Notes: generated from the sequence alone by a model not told the origin. Counted from the first letter of the stretch, positions 35,161 to 46,685 are shown. The stretch: DNA of 64,000 bases from Paragorgia papillata (GCA_035771165.1 JAWNZC010000344.1:518501-582500), one strand, 5' to 3'. Numbers and translations: made by a program.

Positions 35161-37994
35161 TGTTATTGCATAACAATAATGACATGTATTTTCAATTTTG
35201 ATTTGTAATTCTGATGCAAACAGAATTAAACTGTACCATAATATTTAAAAAATTTAAAGATGGGAGGTTTGATTTAAGGTTTGTTTGTCTGTCATATTTA
35301 CCTTAACAACCCAATTGCTTCATCGGCCATGAAGTACAAGCCAACTGGGGAATCGCTGGCTACAGGGCTAAAACTATCCACCACAGATTATCAGAAGCAC
35401 TGCCAAGGAATCTGTAGTGAATGGCGCAGACTAAAGCATAGGATGTTGACTCATTTATCTGGCTCATCGAAGACGCACAGAAATGCCGCAGAATATTTGA
35501 AAGAGCAAAGAACACTGGCAAATCGTCAACGTGTTTCCATCAGAAATCAGCTCAGAACCGCTGTTGGTGTAGTACAAACAAAGTGTGCGGCAACTCACTA
35601 CGAAACAAGAATAGCTGAGCTATACCAGGCAGGTGCAGATGTAGGAGACTTTGGGCACTCAAGAATCCTCTTTCCTCCGATGATCGATGTGGCTTGTCAC
35701 TTTCTAAACCAAGGGACAAGGGAATACTTGAGTATCAATCTCCCAAGTACTGGCATGCCACCACATTATTATGTCAGTGCAGACAAGTCAACCAACCATC
35801 GTGTTTCAAACCAAGCGACAATGGTGTGCCCAGTTGTCGAAGGAAAAAAGACTGCCATTCCACTAGGCATGAGTCCTGTCTACGTCGAGTCTGATGGAAG
35901 CGGTGGCAAAGGAGAAGAGCTGGTAGGTGGCGTATTCAACGACTTGAAAAACCATCTTGATGTCAAAGGGGTAAGCTTACTCCAAATGCAAGGCAAAGTT
36001 ACAGATGGACAGTACATCAACGGTCCATTTGTCGCACGTATGAATGAGCGTATTTTCGACGTCCTTCGTTCTCTGGCTTTAGAAGAGGAAGAGCTGAAAA
36101 TAGTATTGGAAGATAAATGGTGGGGATGTCATTGGGATCCAGGCCACTGGCTGGACAAAGTCTTTTCTAAATTTAAAGAAGAGAGTTTTGTCAGCCACCT
36201 CCTTGGAAGAGTTGCACTTTTCCACCAAATATTTCGCCATGGCAAAATGCATTTTATTGCAAAAGAAACAGCCAAGGAGTTAAATCTACCATTCAGAGTC
36301 ACCAATGCCTATGCTCCACAACGGTTCATGAGTAGCAGCTATCTCAGTCTAAAGCGTCTAGAGATCAGTTATGAAGCATACGTGGAGAACTTCAGAGATC
36401 ACCATAATGAAGAAGAGATGCGATACAAGCTTTGCGGCAACGATTTCGTTTTTGATTTGTGTGGTCTCTTAGATCTCCTGTGGCCAACTGTCGTCCTGAT
36501 GCTCAAAGCACAGCTACAGTGGTGTCCTGGTTGGAAATTCCCAGCTTATGTAGATGCAGCTGTCAGCCAAATAGAGCTGTTTTCTACAGAGATTCTAAAG
36601 CAAGTCCCAAGCAAGACAGCCAGTCCAAGGCTTAACAAACATGCCAGAGATATCCATGAATACAGATTCAAGTCCGTAGAACTTGAACCAGGGTGGATTA
36701 TCGTTGGACGGGAGGCGAATGGCGATTTCAAATGGCTTGCTAGAGATACCAAAGATTGCAAGCGAGACCTCAAGGCACTGGCAGATGGAATCAAGGGAGA
36801 ACTAAAAGAACGGTTCAAGACAAGTTTTCCAGAGCTCAATCATACCCTCCACAAATGTTTGGACTTTGGTATGCAATTCAATGAGCTTTGTGGTCAGCGC
36901 ACAACGGTATCCGAAGTACCAGTCAACAAGGCAAGTTTTGCTAAAATCGGAACAGCAGAATTCAAGCAGAGTGTTGCATTTGTCTCATCCCTCCCACATG
37001 TGAAAGCTCTAAATCTAGCGCTATGTGAAGAGCTGAGTAGTTCAATGTAACTGGCGGTTTAAAGAGAAGCTAATTGATGTCATTTGGGGAGAGTCGTTCC
37101 AGTCACTGTTCCCAACGTTTTTTAAGGCACAAGAGAAGGCGACAAACCGCCTTAAAGAAGTTCAGCTCAAGGAAAGTTCCTTCATCAAGAGTTTTCAAAA
37201 GGCAGATACCACCGAGTTTTCGCTAACAGAGTCCTACTCAGTATTCCTTATTGATGGGCGTAAGGAAACAGTATTTTTGCAAGAGCAAGAGATCATCAAG
37301 GCTTGATACACAAATCCAAAGTTCTACTCCTCCATTGGTCAAGAGTTTTGCATAATTTTTGACATTATGTATGCAAAAACCAGCACCGCCCTTACGAAAA
37401 TTTCCTATAGGAATTCCTATAGCAATTTCCTATAGGAATTCCTATAGGAAATTCGGACTATTTTCCTATAGGAATTCCTTTAAAAATTCCTATAGGAATT
37501 CCTATAAAAAATCCTATAGGAATTCCTATAGGAAATTCCTATAGGAATTCCTACAGGAAATTCGGACTATTTCCCTATAGGAATTCCTTTAAAAATTCCT
37601 ATAGGAATTCCTATAGGAATTTTTATAGGTAATTGTAATAGTTCCTCTATGGGCATTTGTGAAAATTATAGGATCTTTTGGTATAACAAATTCAGCTGTT
37701 AAACAACATGGTTCAATCAAATAATTACAAATAAATGTTAATAATCATTATTTAGTTTTTATTGCAGTAATGAAAATGGGTACATGCAACTGCAAAGATA
37801 CAATAGAACACTAAAAATATAAATGGTTTGATTTTTTCTAAATAAATGTGATTGCCCAGGTTAATATAGTCTTGAGAAAGACTGATGTTGGTTACTTCCA
37901 TCAACATCAACCTTTTCAAGACTATACACACAAACCTAGAGAATCACATTTCACAAATACCTATCGACATTCTAAGGTTTAAACCATTCACTTT

Positions 37995-38268
37995 ATCTAT
38001 ACAGTCGTTGGCATCTAAGCGTGTACACCGCCAGTCAAAACATGTTTTATGTCAACCTCAAAGTTAAATGTTTACCTTGGGAACGTATTAGGTTTTCATT
38101 CGATACATTTGAACCAATACATTATTGTCACATGAATGTGCCCTTAGCCAATCACATCTCGCCAATCCCACGGTGTTGATTTCAAAACGGTTAACTTTGG
38201 CTTAAATTTAGAACATGTTTTGACGGGTGGTGTACATGCTTAAGTGCCAATGACTGTATAATTTACAA
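37995..38268. mobile_element. Foldback MITE inside the 4.69-kb element
   Basis: ACAGTCGTTGGCATCTAAGC ... AAGTGCCAATGACTGT ends, with inner GTCAAAACATGTTTTA / TAGAACATGTTTTGAC and CAAAGTTAA / TTAACTTTG. Central CCACGGTGTTGATTTCAAA resembles sequence at about 22668. Confidence 0.65.
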
Positions 38269-38371
38269 TGACAGAAATAAGTTATAAATAAAATGTATAT
38301 AATTTACAAGGTCACTAATCATAAAGTTCTTAATATACAGTGTATGTATAAAAACTACTGGTACTAGAAAT

Positions 38372-40505
38372 TTAATAATGTTCACTTAGGTTTTTGCACT
38401 TAATAACATTATTTATTTTTGTTGTCATGTGCTGGCGAATCATGCTTGATGGGCAACCATACTTTTTTGATGCATAACCTGTAGGGAAAAGCAAATGGAA
38501 ATATATTTTAAAAGGTTGCATAATTTCTATTACAGAATCATCCGCATAGAAATTACATGAATAGAACATTTATCAAATAAAGTTTCTATTCAAAGTTGTA
38601 TAAGTTGTATTAAAATAAGGCCAAAAGCCTGGGTTTCTGCCCCAACCTAGTTTTTTCCATTGAAATGCAGCCAGCAACTTTAGTTTTGTGGCTTCGCATA
38701 ACTTGATTGTTTGTCCATACAAAAATGTTTAGATTAAAAATAAGAAACCCAACCTACCCTACCTAAGTTTTTGCAACATGTAATAGGAAACCCAGGTATT
38801 TTTTTCCGCTTAAGGATAATCTGTTTCAAACATGAGTTAAGGTTTAGGATAAAAATATTTCCAGGATTATTTTCTCTGTTTTGTATCACACTACACTGAC
38901 TACAGACATTCTTGACAATAGGAAACACATAATGAAAGTTGCCAACTTGATTGGCACAAAATTAGTAAAATTCGTAAATAATATTGTTATATATTATACC
39001 AAAAATATTTACAGATAATTTACTTACCACAAATACTGTCAACGTTTCTATTGTCCAATTGTGGCTTCGCATCAGAGTCTTTATGGGCATTTGATCTGCA
39101 TCCTGTTACTGAATGCATTGCCAAAACCTCTCTTGACCACAGCATGGCCGGGCATAATTGTATAAACAAATTCTTTGGCTGTTGGTTTTTTAATTAAAAT
39201 TGTATTTTACACCTTTGTCACCACCACATCTGGGCAAATTGTCACCTACAATCGAGAAAATAAATTGTAATTAGAAGCATCCATCACATTTTAGTGATAT
39301 GACAGAAAGGAGCTGGAGTCGTACACTTTTGTGTTTGCATATTTCATCCATAATTGAAGGTACATATATGTATGCACGTTATTAAAATGAGAAAGTTCTT
39401 CACTTCAAGTAAAATTATCTGGCATTAGCCAAAGTAGAATACATTTAGTCACCATTGAACACTGGACTATTGGCTGTGATACACCATGTACAGTAATGTA
39501 AATAGGAATAGGAATTCCTATAGGAATTTTTCGTAAGGGCATGTTACATGTATGTGGTTCTGCATCTATATCCAAAATACATCATTCAGCATTTAGGATA
39601 CTAAATGTTGGTATTTTCAAAGTGTACTTAACAACAATCCAATCAGCAATGACACAAGGGAACATCAGTGTAATCATCTTGGAGATCAACAATCCTTTTC
39701 TTTCGTTGATGATTGTTGCATCATCACTCAATGTGTACCAGTCCAGTCCTGTAGAATGAGAAAATTAGTTCAACAATTTGTTAACTAATATTTAATTAAA
39801 TCAAATATTTAAAGGTTTACGGTACATTAACCACTTTGCAACAAAACTCAAAATTTCAATTTATAAGCTAAAATTTTGATTTTGTTGTGATTTTTCTTTG
39901 TTTAAATAGTCAATCCATTTAACCCATTGATGCCTACAATAGGGTGTCTGAGGAATCATCTACTGATAAACATAGTAAAACAATAAAGGGGGCATTATTG
40001 GCTGGCTCAGGCAGGAATGGGTAATAATCATTTGACTCAATACCATTGCTACCTCCCCTTTAGAGAGTAAAATCATGTGGAGTGTAAATTAATGTCAATA
40101 CATGTATTAAACATTATATACAAAGTATATTTAGGACTTAATCTTCCATCATATACTGTATCACAAATGGGCTCTCAGTAATGACCTACTAACTAGCTGA
40201 CTAGCTTCCCAGGGTAAATATTCCCTCCAAAGGTCACATACATACTCACACATTCCTCCTAAGTACAAGATTGCAGTTACCGAACAAACAATTTGGACAG
40301 AAAATTCTACTTTCCTAGCAGAATTCTTGTAATTTTGAAGACAATTAGAATATAGGGATGTCCAATAATTTAAGGTATAAGGAATATGCAGTATATCACT
40401 AAAATTATACCAAATGAATTATTAGTATTATATCAGTTTGTCTTATTAATCAAACTGGTCAACTTTCAAAAATATCCAGATGTGTGATCTGTGTTTTTAG
40501 CATGC

Positions 40506-40536
<31 letters not shown>

Positions 40537-41332
40537 ATATGACTTGTAATTAGTACTTTGAGATATCAACATAGGAATACATCATTATCTCATTACTCAA
40601 TAAATAAACTACTAGTACATGAATTAAGCTTATTTAAGGATTTTACTTACCAACATAAACAGCAAGTTGAATTAAATGGTTGAACACAACTGAACAAGGT
40701 AACTCTACCCTATGCACTAGAAAACAAGAGAAAATAATATATGAAATGAATAAGCAAACAAACAAACAAACAAACAAACAAACAAACAAACAAACAAACA
40801 AACAAACAAACAAACAAACAAACAAACAAACAAACAAACAAACAAACAAACAAACAAACATACACACACACACACACAAAATATACTGTTAGTCTGTTAA
40901 CAACAATTTAATATTTCATAATGATGATGAATATTTCTGCCAGTGATTCAGTGAAAATACGCTAATCACAAATAACTTTTACATCAAAATCTGAATGCTT
41001 TAGTTTTACATAAGATAATCCTTATCATGAAAACAACGGTGGCTAAAGAATGGCAAAAAAGGTAGAATGATTTGAGAGTTTGTTAGGAACCACAATTGAC
41101 TACTAGATGATGACTTAATAATACCAAACATTGACTTCAACTACACTAACTTCAGTATAAAATGGTTTGTATTGGACAATCAAACAGGAAATTTGACGAG
41201 AGCCAAAGAAAATTTCACATTACAATAAGCAGGACAATAGAAAACAAACGATAAATACACAATCTCTTACCTTGCTCGTAGCCTCGTGCGAGGGAAGCTT
41301 CTAGGACTTTCTTGGTTCAACTGGATATTCAT
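38372..41332 (-). CDS. BEN-like domain gene carried inside the transposon
   Basis: Visible minus-strand exons: 41332-41271 (MNIQLNQESPRSFP...), about 40716-40645 (VELPCSVVFNHLIQLAVYVG), about 39750-39610 (LDWYTLSDDATIINERKGLL), about 39185-39028 and 38478-38372. The last two join in phase and read LCPAMLWSREVLAMHSVTG, then KPQLDNRNVDSICG|YASKKYGCPSSMIRQHM. The L(W/F)SRE.LA..S.TG ... LD...V..I pattern resembles the BEN domain, a small DNA- and chromatin-binding fold. Exon 1 to 2 does not close in phase and the 39.6-kb exon reads to a stop, so the model is incomplete. It may be a captured host gene or the element's own DNA-binding protein. Confidence 0.4.
40500..40532. repeat. (AT)n microsatellite
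   Basis: Pure ATATAT tract in the transposon interior. Confidence 0.9.
40748..40880. repeat. (CAAA)n microsatellite
   Basis: About 28 tandem CAAA units followed by a short CA run. Open frames on both strands across it (KQTNKQTN, LFVCLFVC) are artefacts of the repeat. Confidence 0.95.
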
Positions 41333-42378
41333 GGCTTTTAGTTAAATCTTTCCGTAAGAACATGTTACTTCGGTGAGGACTGTCTGCCTGATCTCTTCGC
41401 AAACAAAAAGTCTTTTATTACCAAAAGTTTCCATAGCTTGAATCTCAAAAGCCAAAACACTATCACAAATGAATTTCAAACGTGGCGCGCTGAGATGAGA
41501 ATCGAAAATGAAATGACGCTATCCCAATATCAATGCGCGCTCGCTATCTGCGCGGTTTCGTGGCTGCATGCGCCTGGGTACGACACTGGCAAGACGGAGC
41601 CTCTGCACTGGTGACGGCGCTGTTTAGCCAGAAGTTTTATTACCTGTAGCCTTTCTTTCTGAATTCTGATATGCTATTCTGTTTCAAAATTACACTCGCA
41701 TATTAATTCGGAATTATGGCAATGGTCTGATACTGCGGAATGTGGTTGAAGAACCGAACTAATGGCAATTTTTATCTTGATATAGAATTTCAGGTGTGTC
41801 TCAACTGCTTTTTGTATGGAAATAAAATTATTTTAGACCAACGACCAAAATGTTTGCTAATGATATTTATTTTGTAATTTGGGGAACACAAATTTTAATT
41901 CCTATAGGAAGCATATTTTCCTATAGGAATTCCTATTCAAATTCCTATAGGAAAATTTATTCCTATAGAATCCTATAGGAATTCCTATAGGAAGCATATT
42001 TTCCTATAGGAATTCCTATTCAAATTCCTATAGGAAAATTTGTTCCTATAGGATCCTATAGGATTTTTTCGTAAGGGCGAGTCTGTTGTAGAGTCCTTTT
42101 ATGGTGTGGTGTGAAATCAAGAAATGGATGGAGGACAGAGCCTCAAGGTTATTGGAGATAGGGCTAAAGTCGACTGGTGCTTTCCTCCAGTGCTAGACTG
42201 TGCTAGAGCTCTTGACGAAATGGCAAAATTGTATGTCAACGGAGACAGTAGCTTTGGAGTTAAGAAACATCATGTTCCTGTATACAGAAATAGGAAATCA
42301 TTTCGACAGTCAGACGAGCTTTCCAAAGTGCTAACCCGGATTAAGGAATCAAGGACTGGACTTTCCTTTTTAAGATAG

Positions 42379-43161
42379 AACATTGTAAGAGCTCTAGCGC
42401 TTGTAAAAGCATTGTTATTCATTTTTAATAGCAATTTAGTGAAATGTCAAATGTGTAAGAACAAATATTCTATCATTCTAAACTGTTAGGATGCCAAATA
42501 TTTAACATGTCATAGAAAATAATGGTAAGCTTGAATGAAGATCTTGTAGAATAAATTCATCAACAATATCTTTAACTTTGTAAATATACCTATCATTACT
42601 GATGCTCAATTGATTATTAGTATTTACGTAACTATTTTTCGTTCATTGTTTTTACAAAAAAACTCTTTGGAGTTATGTCAGTGGAGCAATTCATATTCAA
42701 TTATTCATGTATGTAATATGTAATAAGAATCCAAGGACCAAGGAGATGATTGTAAGTGCTAGTCAGCTAGAAAGTTGAATCTGAAAGCCAATAGAGCAGT
42801 GTTATATCAGTCTATCAGAGTCAATAAGTCATAAAGGAACGGGTCTTTTGAGTACTTTTTTTTAATTTAATGAATTGTTAGCACACTTTAAAAGACCCCT
42901 AAATTATTCCCCTGAATCCCCTCCAATCTTCCAGAGACGTGAGAGACTCAGAAATTAGAAATTCTCCAGGGGGTGTTTGGTGATGGGGAGTTGGTTTCCG
43001 TGCAAAATATTTCGGTCTGGCTGACATTCCCTGCGCAGAAATTAAACTTTACAGTCTGGTGGTTGGTAAGTGGTTGTCAAAAATGAACATGGAACAGATC
43101 CCGGAAGGATTAACATTAGTAAATAGGTTATAGCCGTATGTTATAAATATACATTGTGAGG
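42379..43161. other. Noncoding gap
   Basis: AT-rich 3' flank of the hAT-like copy 2. No gene or clear repeat seen. Confidence 0.4.
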
Positions 43162-44490
43162 TTATGTTACAGAGTTTCTTAAAAGAAATTTATTAGCATG
43201 TCTACATGATGAAACAAGTTTGTTACGTTTGTTTAGTGTGGCCAGAGAAGGTTTGCAGATGATAAAATATTTCTCCCACAGGCATAAGCTACATCTGTTT
43301 GAGGTGTTATTGTAGGGCTTGGCTTGCTTGATAATTCTCCACTTAATGTTGAACTCGGCATTTTTATCTTTAAGCTCCCAGACATGTTTACTCAGCTCCG
43401 TGGAAAGTTTCTTTTCTCAGTGTTTGAATGATGCTTTGTGGTTGGTAAATCTCGTTTTGAATGTGTTTGCAGTGAGTCCGATGCATGTTTGATTGGGTTT
43501 GTTGTCGTTGGTGATTACTGTAGCTTGGTAAACAACTGACTTAGTCAGGCATTTGCCAAGTATAGGGCAATCGTCAGGTTTTCTGCAGTTACATTGATTT
43601 GTCGTTGATGTTTGTTGAGTTGTCTTCTTTAGGATGGTCTTGTTGTGTCCGTCGATGGTTTGTTTGATGTTGGTCATGCAACTGTAACTAATCTTAACAG
43701 TGTTTTTGTTGAAGATTTTGTGCAAGCAATGATTCTCATGAAATTCTTCATTAAGAATTTTAAGAAACGTTTGGCCGATGTTGGTGGCAACGTTGCTGCT
43801 GTATGGTGGATTGTACCATGTGATGTTCCTGTGTCGCTTTGTCGTTTTGTTGGTATGGTCGTTAGGTGGTGTTGGGGGTTGGAATTTCAATTTGTGTTTG
43901 TACCCAGTCTGTTCAAGAGCTCTTTGGCATAGGGGTGCTGTGTGGTTAAATGAGTTTTCGTCAGATGAAATGTCAGAGAGTCGTTTGTTAATGGATTCGG
44001 GTAAGTTCTTGATGATTATGGGTGGGTGGGTGGTTAGATTTGTTGTGTATGTAGAGTGGTACATTGTTGGGTTTGGTGTAGGGAATATGTGTTCCAGTAG
44101 TTAAATTGAGGGTTACATCTAGAAAGTTGACGATTTTTTTGTTGACTTCGATGGTAATTTTCAGGCCGTATTTGTTGAAGGTGGCACACAGGTCTTTCTT
44201 AATTAGATCAACCTGGCGTGGGGATGCTTGAGTTATCTCGAGGCCATCGTCTCTGTATAGCCCAAAATTGTTGCCGTGTTTCTGGGTAATAAGGTAAAGG
44301 AGGAAGGAGCTCACAAGTTCACAGGGTTCTGCACTGTCGTAACTGCCCATGGTGATGTCAAAGAGGTCGGGTGATGATTTCTTGCCCCATTGGTTTTCGT
44401 TATTAAATAGACATGATTTTTTTGCGTGAATAATGATTTCTCTTTCATCGTTTGTGATGTTGTCTTTCATCGTTTGTGATGTTGCATACG
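43162..44490 (-). pseudogene. Penelope-like element: RT C-terminus and GIY-YIG endonuclease
   Basis: Minus strand. The first frame (from about 44490) gives the RT palm end: [31 protein letters not shown] (catalytic D-D), [17 protein letters not shown] frameshift near 44040 leads to RLSDISSDENSF, WYNPPYSSNVATNIG, KNTVKISYSC, then the GIY-YIG module KSVVYQATV, CIGLTANTFKTRF, NHKASF. TGA at 43417 interrupts the same frame, which continues [29 protein letters not shown] to a stop at 43162. Penelope elements pair a telomerase-like RT with a GIY-YIG nuclease. The 5' part is missing. Two lesions make it inactive. Confidence 0.85.
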
Positions 44491-44507
44491 TTATATAGTC
44501 GTATAAT

Positions 44508-44695
44508 TATAATAGCGGAGGGCAACTAGATTGGGTATTGGGTAATATATATTTGTGGCATTGTGTATTTGGGTCTCTGGGTTTTTGGGTCTTTGGGTCT
44601 CTGGGTCTTTGGGTCTCTGGCTTTTTTTGGGCTTTCACACTGGGCGTGAAACTGACAGTAGCGACCATCAACATTTGAGGTAAGCCCACTTATAG

Positions 44696-44751
<56 letters not shown>

Positions 44752-44830
44752 ATGCCACAAATATATATTACCCAATACCCAATCTAGTTGCCCTCTGCTA
44801 TTATAATTATACGACTATATAACGTATGCT
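44508..44830. repeat. Inverted repeat with internal (TA)n
   Basis: TTATAATAGCGGAGGGCAAC ... and GTTGCCCTCTGCTATTATAA form arms of about 65 bases (44508-44572 and 44748-44830), extending through TGGGTATTGGGTAATATATA. Between them lie a GGTCTCTGGGTCTTTG pentamer-like repeat (44570-44625), a hammerhead 3' half (GCGTGAAACTGACAGTAGC, about 44643) and a TA tract (44700-44748). Confidence 0.75.
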
Positions 44831-45150
44831 ACATGTATACCTTCTAATTATTATAATTATTCTTGACGTCACCGGTGACTTGCTATATGGCCCATCAACC
44901 TGTAATTTATGTTTGGAAGAAAAACTTTACATTATGAAATCCGAAAAACCCACTTTACTTGACAAAAAATCAGAAATCCTTTCAACATGTCGGCACAAAA
45001 ACAAGTTTAAGATAAATAACGTAGGTGTAGGCAAGAAGAAAGGTAGGAATGTAGGTAGCGCACCATCGACCCACACATCCAGAAGCGCGCCATCAACCTA
45101 CACACCCAGAAGCGCGCCATCAACTGACACACCATTAGCATTGACGTAAG
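44826..45150 (+). pseudogene. Penelope-like C-terminal fragment
   Basis: Plus strand: CNLCLEEKLYIMKSEKPTLL and STCRHKNKFK, the Cys/His end of a Penelope endonuclease domain, followed by a short repeated tail (SAPSTHT, SAPSTYT, SAPSTDT). It is 5'-truncated and of opposite orientation to the element at 43.2-44.5 kb. It is bracketed by two direct copies of a 60-base sequence (44640-44702, 45196-45252). Confidence 0.65.
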
Positions 45151-45189
45151 CAACTCAACCTATTTAAGACAGCGCCGAATCGAAAATCT

Positions 45190-45252
45190 TCAGCCAGCGT
45201 GAAACTGACAGTAGCGACCATCAACATTTGAGGTAAGCCCACTTATAGTATA
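45190..45252 (+). repeat. Direct repeat of Penelope terminal sequence (partner at 44638-44702)
   Basis: GCGTGAAACTGACAGTAGCG, CATCAACATTTGAGGTAAGC and CCCACTTATAGTAT are identical at both sites. GAAACUG.CAGUA has the GAAA core, a short stem III and a GUA cleavage triplet of Penelope hammerheads, but no CUGANGA half is visible upstream. Confidence 0.6.
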
Positions 45253-45560
45253 TTCGCTCTATCTTTACGGTATTGAGCACTTTTGGACATTTCGCGAACA
45301 ACACTTTGTTTGTTTGAATATATATAATATATATATATATATGATATATATATATATGATATTTTTTCTTTGTGTTTTCCTCATGAATTATTAATGAATT
45401 TTTAAATAGACTATAGTACATAATGTATGCGGTATAACCGTCAAGAGTAAATAGGTATCTGTTCGAGTTTCATGTAATATATCATGAACCATGCATAAGC
45501 TGTTTATATTGTCTGACATTTATATAGCTGTGTTGATTTATTTGTTTTATTTCAAGACTT

Positions 45561-45712
45561 AAGCTGGATTTCTACTAGGCGTAAAATGTCGCGCGCTCGA
45601 CTTTTTTCTTTTGTCTTGTGAGTTTCCATGTGGAACGAAGTAGAAAACTATTCAATTCGTACAATGGAAAAGTCGAGCGCGCGATATTTTACGCCTAGTG
45701 GAAATCCAGCTT
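45561..45712. mobile_element. Foldback MITE
   Basis: AAGCTGGATTTCTACTAGGC ... GCCTAGTGGAAATCCAGCTT ends, continuing through GTAAAATGTCGCGCGCTCGA / TCGAGCGCGCGATATTTTAC. About 45-base arms around a 60-base centre. Confidence 0.8.
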
Positions 45713-46273
45713 TACCAACGACGCGCGCTGTAACTGATTCCCGTTGTGTTTTCTGTATGAATTATTAATGATTTAAGAATGTATGCTGGATCAGTTATAT
45801 AACACCGTTTTGATTGCACTGTGGTGCAGGCTAACAAACGACGATTAAATGTACCGCTGATACGGAAACGAGTGCGTGGACGTTTGAACGATTCTTTTTC
45901 GTAAACATGCATTGTTGTTCACCAATGTGTAACTTAATAATAACTTTTTATATATGGTTTTGTCTGCTTTGATTGTATGAGTTAATGGCCAAAAGGTACA
46001 AACTTGATGCTAGTAAGAAGAGCACAAACAAAAAGTAAATATTTATTATCATATTGATTATTCTATCGCAACACATGTACAGGATTAACTGACCTGAATA
46101 TCTTATAATGTTTTTTTTCGTAAAAAGTATTTCTTAATCGATTCGAACACAAGGAAGCATGATGAACATATATACTGCTTCTCAATCACTAAGGTAATAT
46201 GATAATATGCGGTCAGAATATCATTTACGATAATTTTCGTTGTAATTATTGTTTTGGAAGTAGTAATATGTAA

Positions 46274-46563
46274 TATTTCATAAACGAGTGCGAGTATTTT
46301 ACCAGGGTTTCCAAACACGCGAGAACAATTGAATTCACGAGGCTGTTCACCAAGCGATTTTTATAATTGTTCTCGAGAGTTTGTAAAACACGAAAGGCAA
46401 TGAAAACACGAGGCCGGTACGGCCGAGTGGTTTTTGTTGTTTTGAGTGTTTTACAAACTCGAGAGAACAATTATGAAAATCGCGCGGTGAACAGTCGAGT
46501 GAATTCAATTGTTCTCAAGTGTTTGGAAACCCTGGTAAAACGCGAGCCACGAGTTTATGAAAT
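46274..46563. mobile_element. Large near-perfect foldback, 290 bp
   Basis: The two halves are complementary almost end to end: TATTTCATAAACGAGTGCGA outside, TTTTACCAGGGTTTCCAAAC, GAGAACAATTGAATTCAC, GTTCTCGAGAGTTTG inside, with apex ACGAGGCCGGTACGGCCGAG. No coding content. It lies about 120 bases upstream of the Crypton start and may contribute to its promoter or be an independent insertion. Confidence 0.85.
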
Positions 46564-46685
46564 AACTTCTCAGTTGACAATAGTCTATTTTTGTAGAATT
46601 CCCTAATTAGATGGCGTGCTATTATATAACAGGGTGTGTTGCTCAAATTATTAGCATATACGTTAGTTCACCAGCGAAGGTGAAT

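Larger units (their letters stand above)
37389..42077. mobile_element. 4.69-kb DNA transposon with CCTATAGG end arrays, TSD CG
   Basis: Ends CCCTTACGAAAA ... TTTTTTCGTAAGGG are inverted repeats. CG flanks both sides (37387-37388, 42078-42079), and removing the element plus one CG restores the host reading frame seen in copy 1. Just inside both ends lie dense arrays of the self-complementary octamer CCTATAGG alternating with AATTCC (37401-37630 and 41900-42065), partly as 70-115-base tandem duplications. The interior carries a spliced minus-strand gene with a BEN-like domain, a foldback at about 38000-38265 and a CAAA tract. A further right-type end sits at 39539. No recognisable transposase was found, so the superfamily is unknown. 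Confidence 0.75.
35281..42378 (+). pseudogene. hAT-like transposase gene, copy 2, split by a 4.69-kb transposon
   Basis: Coding segments 35281-37388 and 42080-42378. The first is open to 37050 and shows finger residues LTHLSGSSKTH, FGHSRILFPP, VSADKSTNHRVSNQ, QMQGKVTDGQYINGPF, WWGCHWDPGHWLDKVF, HGKMHFIAKETAKEL and GLLDLLWPTVVLML, matching copy 1 block by block and without its frameshifts. It then has a frameshift near 37050, TGA at about 37303 (IIKA*YTNP), the insertion, and TGA near 42117 (GVV*NQEM) before the conserved C-terminus (KVDWCFPPVLDCARALDEMA, stop at 42378). Splicing out 37389-42077 and one CG restores the frame AKTST|ESVVES. Decayed overall, but the core is better kept than in copy 1. 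Confidence 0.75.

Noticed and set aside
36546..36839. 97-codon minus frame inside the hAT-like core
   Set aside because: Antisense shadow of the conserved coding strand.
40643..40892. LFVCLFVC and NKQTNKQT frames
   Set aside because: Pure products of the CAAA microsatellite.
37389..42077. Introner (intron-generating element) explanation for the insertion
   Set aside because: The ends are CCCTTACG / CGTAAGGG without GT..AG borders, and the host gene is already decayed.
43645..44104. 95- and 108-codon plus frames
   Set aside because: Antisense to the Penelope coding sequence, which has clear RT and GIY-YIG motifs.
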